Shown piece after piece: positions 62,465-64,000 of a DNA stretch of 64,000 nucleotides (its first letter is position 1; the number at the start of each line of letters is the position of its first letter). The translations under genes were made by a program, and so were the position numbers. The notes under the pieces are model-generated. The model did no database searches. It saw only the letters and a program-made list of their open reading frames with translations, and had not been told where the DNA came from. Source of the stretch: Paracoccus stylophorae (lineage in GTDB: Bacteria; Pseudomonadota; Alphaproteobacteria; Rhodobacterales; Rhodobacteraceae); assembly GCF_028553765.1 (NCBI RefSeq), contig NZ_CP067134.1, positions 2,771,001 through 2,835,000 of the forward strand. Direction: 5' to 3'.

Positions 62465-63304
62465 ATGGCCTACAAGACGATCCTGACCGTGCTGTCCGAT
62501 CCGCGTCAGATGAAACAGGTCGATGCCGCCGCCGCCCTCGCCGTGCGCGAGGACGGGCATCTGGACGTTCTCTGCCTGGGGGTGGATCACAGCCAGGCCG
62601 GCTATTATTTCCCCGGCGGCACGCCCTATGCGTTCCAGGACACCATCGGCGCGGCGATGACACAGGCCGAATCGCTGGAAAAGGCGGTGCGCCGGCATCT
62701 GGCGTCGGCCAGCGATGTGCGCTGGTCGGTCGAATCGGCGGTGGCCCAGATCGGCAGCATCGCCAATCTGGTCGGAATGCGCGCGCGGTTCTCCGATCTG
62801 ACGGTCCTGGCCCGCCCCTATGGCGAGGCGGCGACCGGCGATGCCGAGGCCGTGACCGAGGCTGCGATGTTCGAAGGCGGCTGCCCGGTTCTGGTCCTGC
62901 CCGACTGCGAATTGCCGCCCGATCCGCCGCGCCGGATTCTCGTCGCCTGGAACCAGTCGGTCGAGGCGCTGGCCGCCATCCGTCGCGCCTTGCCGCTGCT
63001 TCAGGCCGCCGAGACGATCGAGATCACGGTGGTGGACCCGCGCCGCAGCGGGCCGGAACGTTCGGACCCCGGCGGGGCGTTGGCGCAGATGCTGATCCGT
63101 CACGGCGTGCGGGCGGAAATCGCGGTTCTGGCCCGCACGGCCCCGGCCATCAGCGACGAGCTGGTCCGCCGCGCGACCGAGATCGACGCGGACATGATCG
63201 TCATGGGCGCCTATGGCCATTCCCGCTTTCGCGAGGCCATCCTGGGCGGCGCGACCAGAAACATGCTGGAAAAAGCCAGCATCCCGGTCTTCATGGCCCG
63301 CTAG
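62465..63304 (+). CDS. Universal stress protein, two tandem Usp domains
   Basis: The 279-residue protein contains two Usp domains: residues 1-~145 (MAYKTILTVLSDPRQMKQVD, ending PVLVLP) and ~155-279 (RILVAWNQSVEALAAIRRAL, ending in MGAYGHSRFREAILGGATRN and PVFMAR, the ATP-binding-type loop). From memory a UspA-like protein beside ccoN is FnrP-dependent in P. denitrificans, and the upstream FNR box fits. GCAAGGAGG precedes the ATG. Cytoplasmic; exact function unknown. Confidence 0.92.
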   Translation: MAYKTILTVLSDPRQMKQVDAAAALAVREDGHLDVLCLGVDHSQAGYYFPGGTPYAFQDTIGAAMTQAESLEKAVRRHLASASDVRWSVESAVAQIGSIANLVGMRARFSDLTVLARPYGEAATGDAEAVTEAAMFEGGCPVLVLPDCELPPDPPRRILVAWNQSVEALAAIRRALPLLQAAETIEITVVDPRRSGPERSDPGGALAQMLIRHGVRAEIAVLARTAPAISDELVRRATEIDADMIVMGAYGHSRFREAILGGATRNMLEKASIPVFMAR

Positions 63305-63388
63305 ATCGGGCGCGCAACCCCGGCGCTGCCCTCGCCTTGCACTGGCGGCGCCGGACAAGAATCCCATCCGCAGACAAAAAACGCAAAA

Positions 63389-63408
63389 GGGCGGCCCGAA
63401 CGCCGCCC
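63389..63408. terminator. Bidirectional intrinsic terminator (usp / cspA)
   Basis: GGGCGGC (63389-63395) pairs with GCCGCCC (63402-63408). The left side is A-rich (AAAAAACGCAAAA), so on the minus strand the stem is followed by a strong T tract for cspA; on the plus strand TCATGTCTTT follows for usp. Confidence 0.75.
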
Positions 63409-63413
63409 TCATG

Positions 63414-63458
63414 TCTTTGGTGTTCAAATATCCCGGGGGTCCGGGGGCTGGCCCCCGG
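63414..63458 (-). repeat. Dispersed hairpin repeat, copy R6
   Basis: Read on the minus strand: hairpin GGGGGCCAGCCCCC, then GGACCCCCGGGATATTTGAA and CACCAAAGA. It starts about 25 bases after the cspA stop in the same orientation and lies directly before the bidirectional terminator. Its core is closest to R1. Confidence 0.72.
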
Positions 63459-63482
63459 CCGTCGCGGGACGCACCGCCGCGA

Positions 63483-63689
63483 TCAGACGAACTGAAGGTT
63501 CGACGCCGATTCGCGACCGTCACGGCCGGTTTCGATGTCGAAGGTCACAGCCTGACCGTCCTCGGGGTGCGGCAGGCCCGCACGCTCGATCGCCGAGATG
63601 TGCAGGAACACATCGCGCTTGCCGCTTTCCGGCTGAATGAAGCCGAAGCCTTTGGTGGCGTTGAACCATTTCACGGTGCCGTTGGCCAT
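63483..63689 (-). CDS. cspA: Cold shock protein, CspA family
   Basis: The 68-residue protein is a single cold-shock domain with RNP1 KGFGFIQPES and RNP2 DVFLHISAIE; the N-terminus MANGTVKWFNATKG is typical. Such proteins bind single-stranded RNA and DNA and act as RNA chaperones; whether this copy is cold-induced cannot be told. AAGGGAG precedes the ATG. The leader of about 116 bases is long, as for many csp genes. Confidence 0.95.
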   Translation of the reverse strand: MANGTVKWFNATKGFGFIQPESGKRDVFLHISAIERAGLPHPEDGQAVTFDIETGRDGRESASNLQFV

Positions 63690-63811
63690 CGTGAGATCTC
63701 CCTTAAGATTGCCGTCCGCGGAAATGCGACGGCCTGGCCGGTCAGATCAAACTCGAAGTCTGAAGCCGGATTAGGGAGACAGATCGAAGAAGAGATAACG
63801 TAGCAAGATCC

Positions 63812-63840
63812 ATATAAGCCGTCGCACCCGGTTCCGCAAG
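63812..63840 (-). promoter_or_regulatory. Candidate promoter of cspA
   Basis: On the minus strand CTTGCG (63840-63835) and TTATAT (63817-63812) are 17 bases apart. The start would be near 63805, giving the long leader. Confidence 0.5.
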
Positions 63841-63877
63841 CCTCAAGATCGGACCCGTCGGCAAAGACCGGCGCGGA

Positions 63878-64000
63878 TCAGCTGATCCAGCCGCCATCGG
63901 CATCGTCGCCCGATTCGTCGACAAGCCGGGCGAAATCGGGCAGCAGCACGCCGCGCTTGCCCTGCAACTGGATCAGCCCGTCGCGCTTCAGCGCGCTGAT
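63878..64000 (-). CDS. Crp/Fnr family regulator, C-terminal end (probably FnrP/FnrL type)
   Basis: Only the last 40 residues are inside the window: ISALKRDGLIQLQGKRGVLL, then PDFARLVDES and a final DDADGGWIS. This is the wing and tail of a Crp/Fnr helix-turn-helix domain, and the DxDGG ending fits what I recall of FnrL/FnrP proteins of Rhodobacterales. The iron-sulfur cysteines that would prove FNR identity lie outside. Its position near two FNR boxes and ccoNOQP supports FnrP. Confidence 0.75.
   Translation of the reverse strand: MSALKRDGLIQLQGKRGVLLPDFARLVDESGDDADGGWIS

Noticed and set aside
63742..63924. A 60-codon minus-strand frame between the fnr-type gene and cspA
   Set aside because: It starts inside the regulator's coding end in another frame, overlaps the cspA promoter, and has no ribosome-binding site.

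Overview
The window is about 64 kb of GC-rich chromosome from an alphaproteobacterium of the Rhodobacterales, most likely Paracoccus. The evidence is: a class III aminotransferase at 55121-56491 that I recall as nearly the same as the Paracoccus denitrificans omega-transaminase; a ccoNOQP / universal-stress-protein / fnr-type cluster like the one known from that genus; a phosphatidylcholine synthase; and typical Rhodobacterales blocks (argS-SPOR-nagZ-scpA-scpB, mreBCD-mrdA-rodA, rpmF-plsX-fabH, gltX-gltA). Almost all of it is core housekeeping sequence. I see no phage, insertion sequence, CRISPR array, toxin-antitoxin pair or defence island. Every gene looks intact except the two cut by the window edges (folK at the left, an fnr/crp-type gene at the right).

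Layout. 1-3.7 kb: end of folK, rpoZ, the bifunctional (p)ppGpp enzyme and a DUF2062 membrane protein. 3.7-10.3 kb: the rod-shape operon mreB-mreC-mreD-mrdA-rodA read leftward and ending in a hydroxyacid reductase. 10.4-12.3 kb: leuA with a probable leucine-rich leader peptide and two mutually exclusive hairpins. 12.4-19.2 kb: a universal stress protein plus alanine/sodium symporter, an orphan peptide-type binding protein, phosphatidylcholine synthase, an SseB-like protein, a serine hydrolase and bamE. 19.3-28.4 kb: DUF177, rpmF, plsX, fabH, then a small zinc-finger gene and a TRAP transporter (dctQMP), then ihfA, a MerR regulator, tRNA-Pro(GGG) and a two-domain dCTP deaminase. 28.4-37.6 kb: an RNA methylase, scpB/scpA, nagZ, a SPOR protein, argS and a cation/proton antiporter. 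37.9-49.4 kb: a DEAD-box helicase, lnt, a J-domain protein, bolA, glpX, recJ, a UPF0173 hydrolase, aminopeptidase P, an SDR and bioY. 49.5-58.5 kb: a DUF1284 protein, gltA, gltX, comEC, the omega-transaminase, a secreted DUF2380-like protein and miaB. 58.7-64 kb: the cbb3 oxidase operon ccoNOQP, facing a two-domain universal stress protein across a pair of perfect FNR boxes, then cspA and the tail of an fnr-type regulator.

Functional themes. Envelope growth is well represented: MreBCD/PBP2/RodA, NagZ, Lnt, BamE, PlsX/FabH, Pcs and a SPOR protein. So is low-oxygen respiration: an FNR-type regulator gene lies close to two of its likely targets.

The least explained sequence lies between genes. 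(1) A family of at least six dispersed hairpin repeats with an AT-containing core (consensus close to GGTATTTGGAAAGA) lies at gene 3' ends. Several copies sit where, from memory, conserved Rhodobacterales gene orders are interrupted, and one copy encodes the C-terminus of a protein. (2) The region upstream of leuA carries a leader ORF ending in a run of leucine codons, overlapped by mutually exclusive hairpins, behind a promoter that would make the leader mRNA nearly leaderless. (3) A cluster of CCTGTC/CCTGACA motifs separates the antiporter from the DEAD-box helicase gene.
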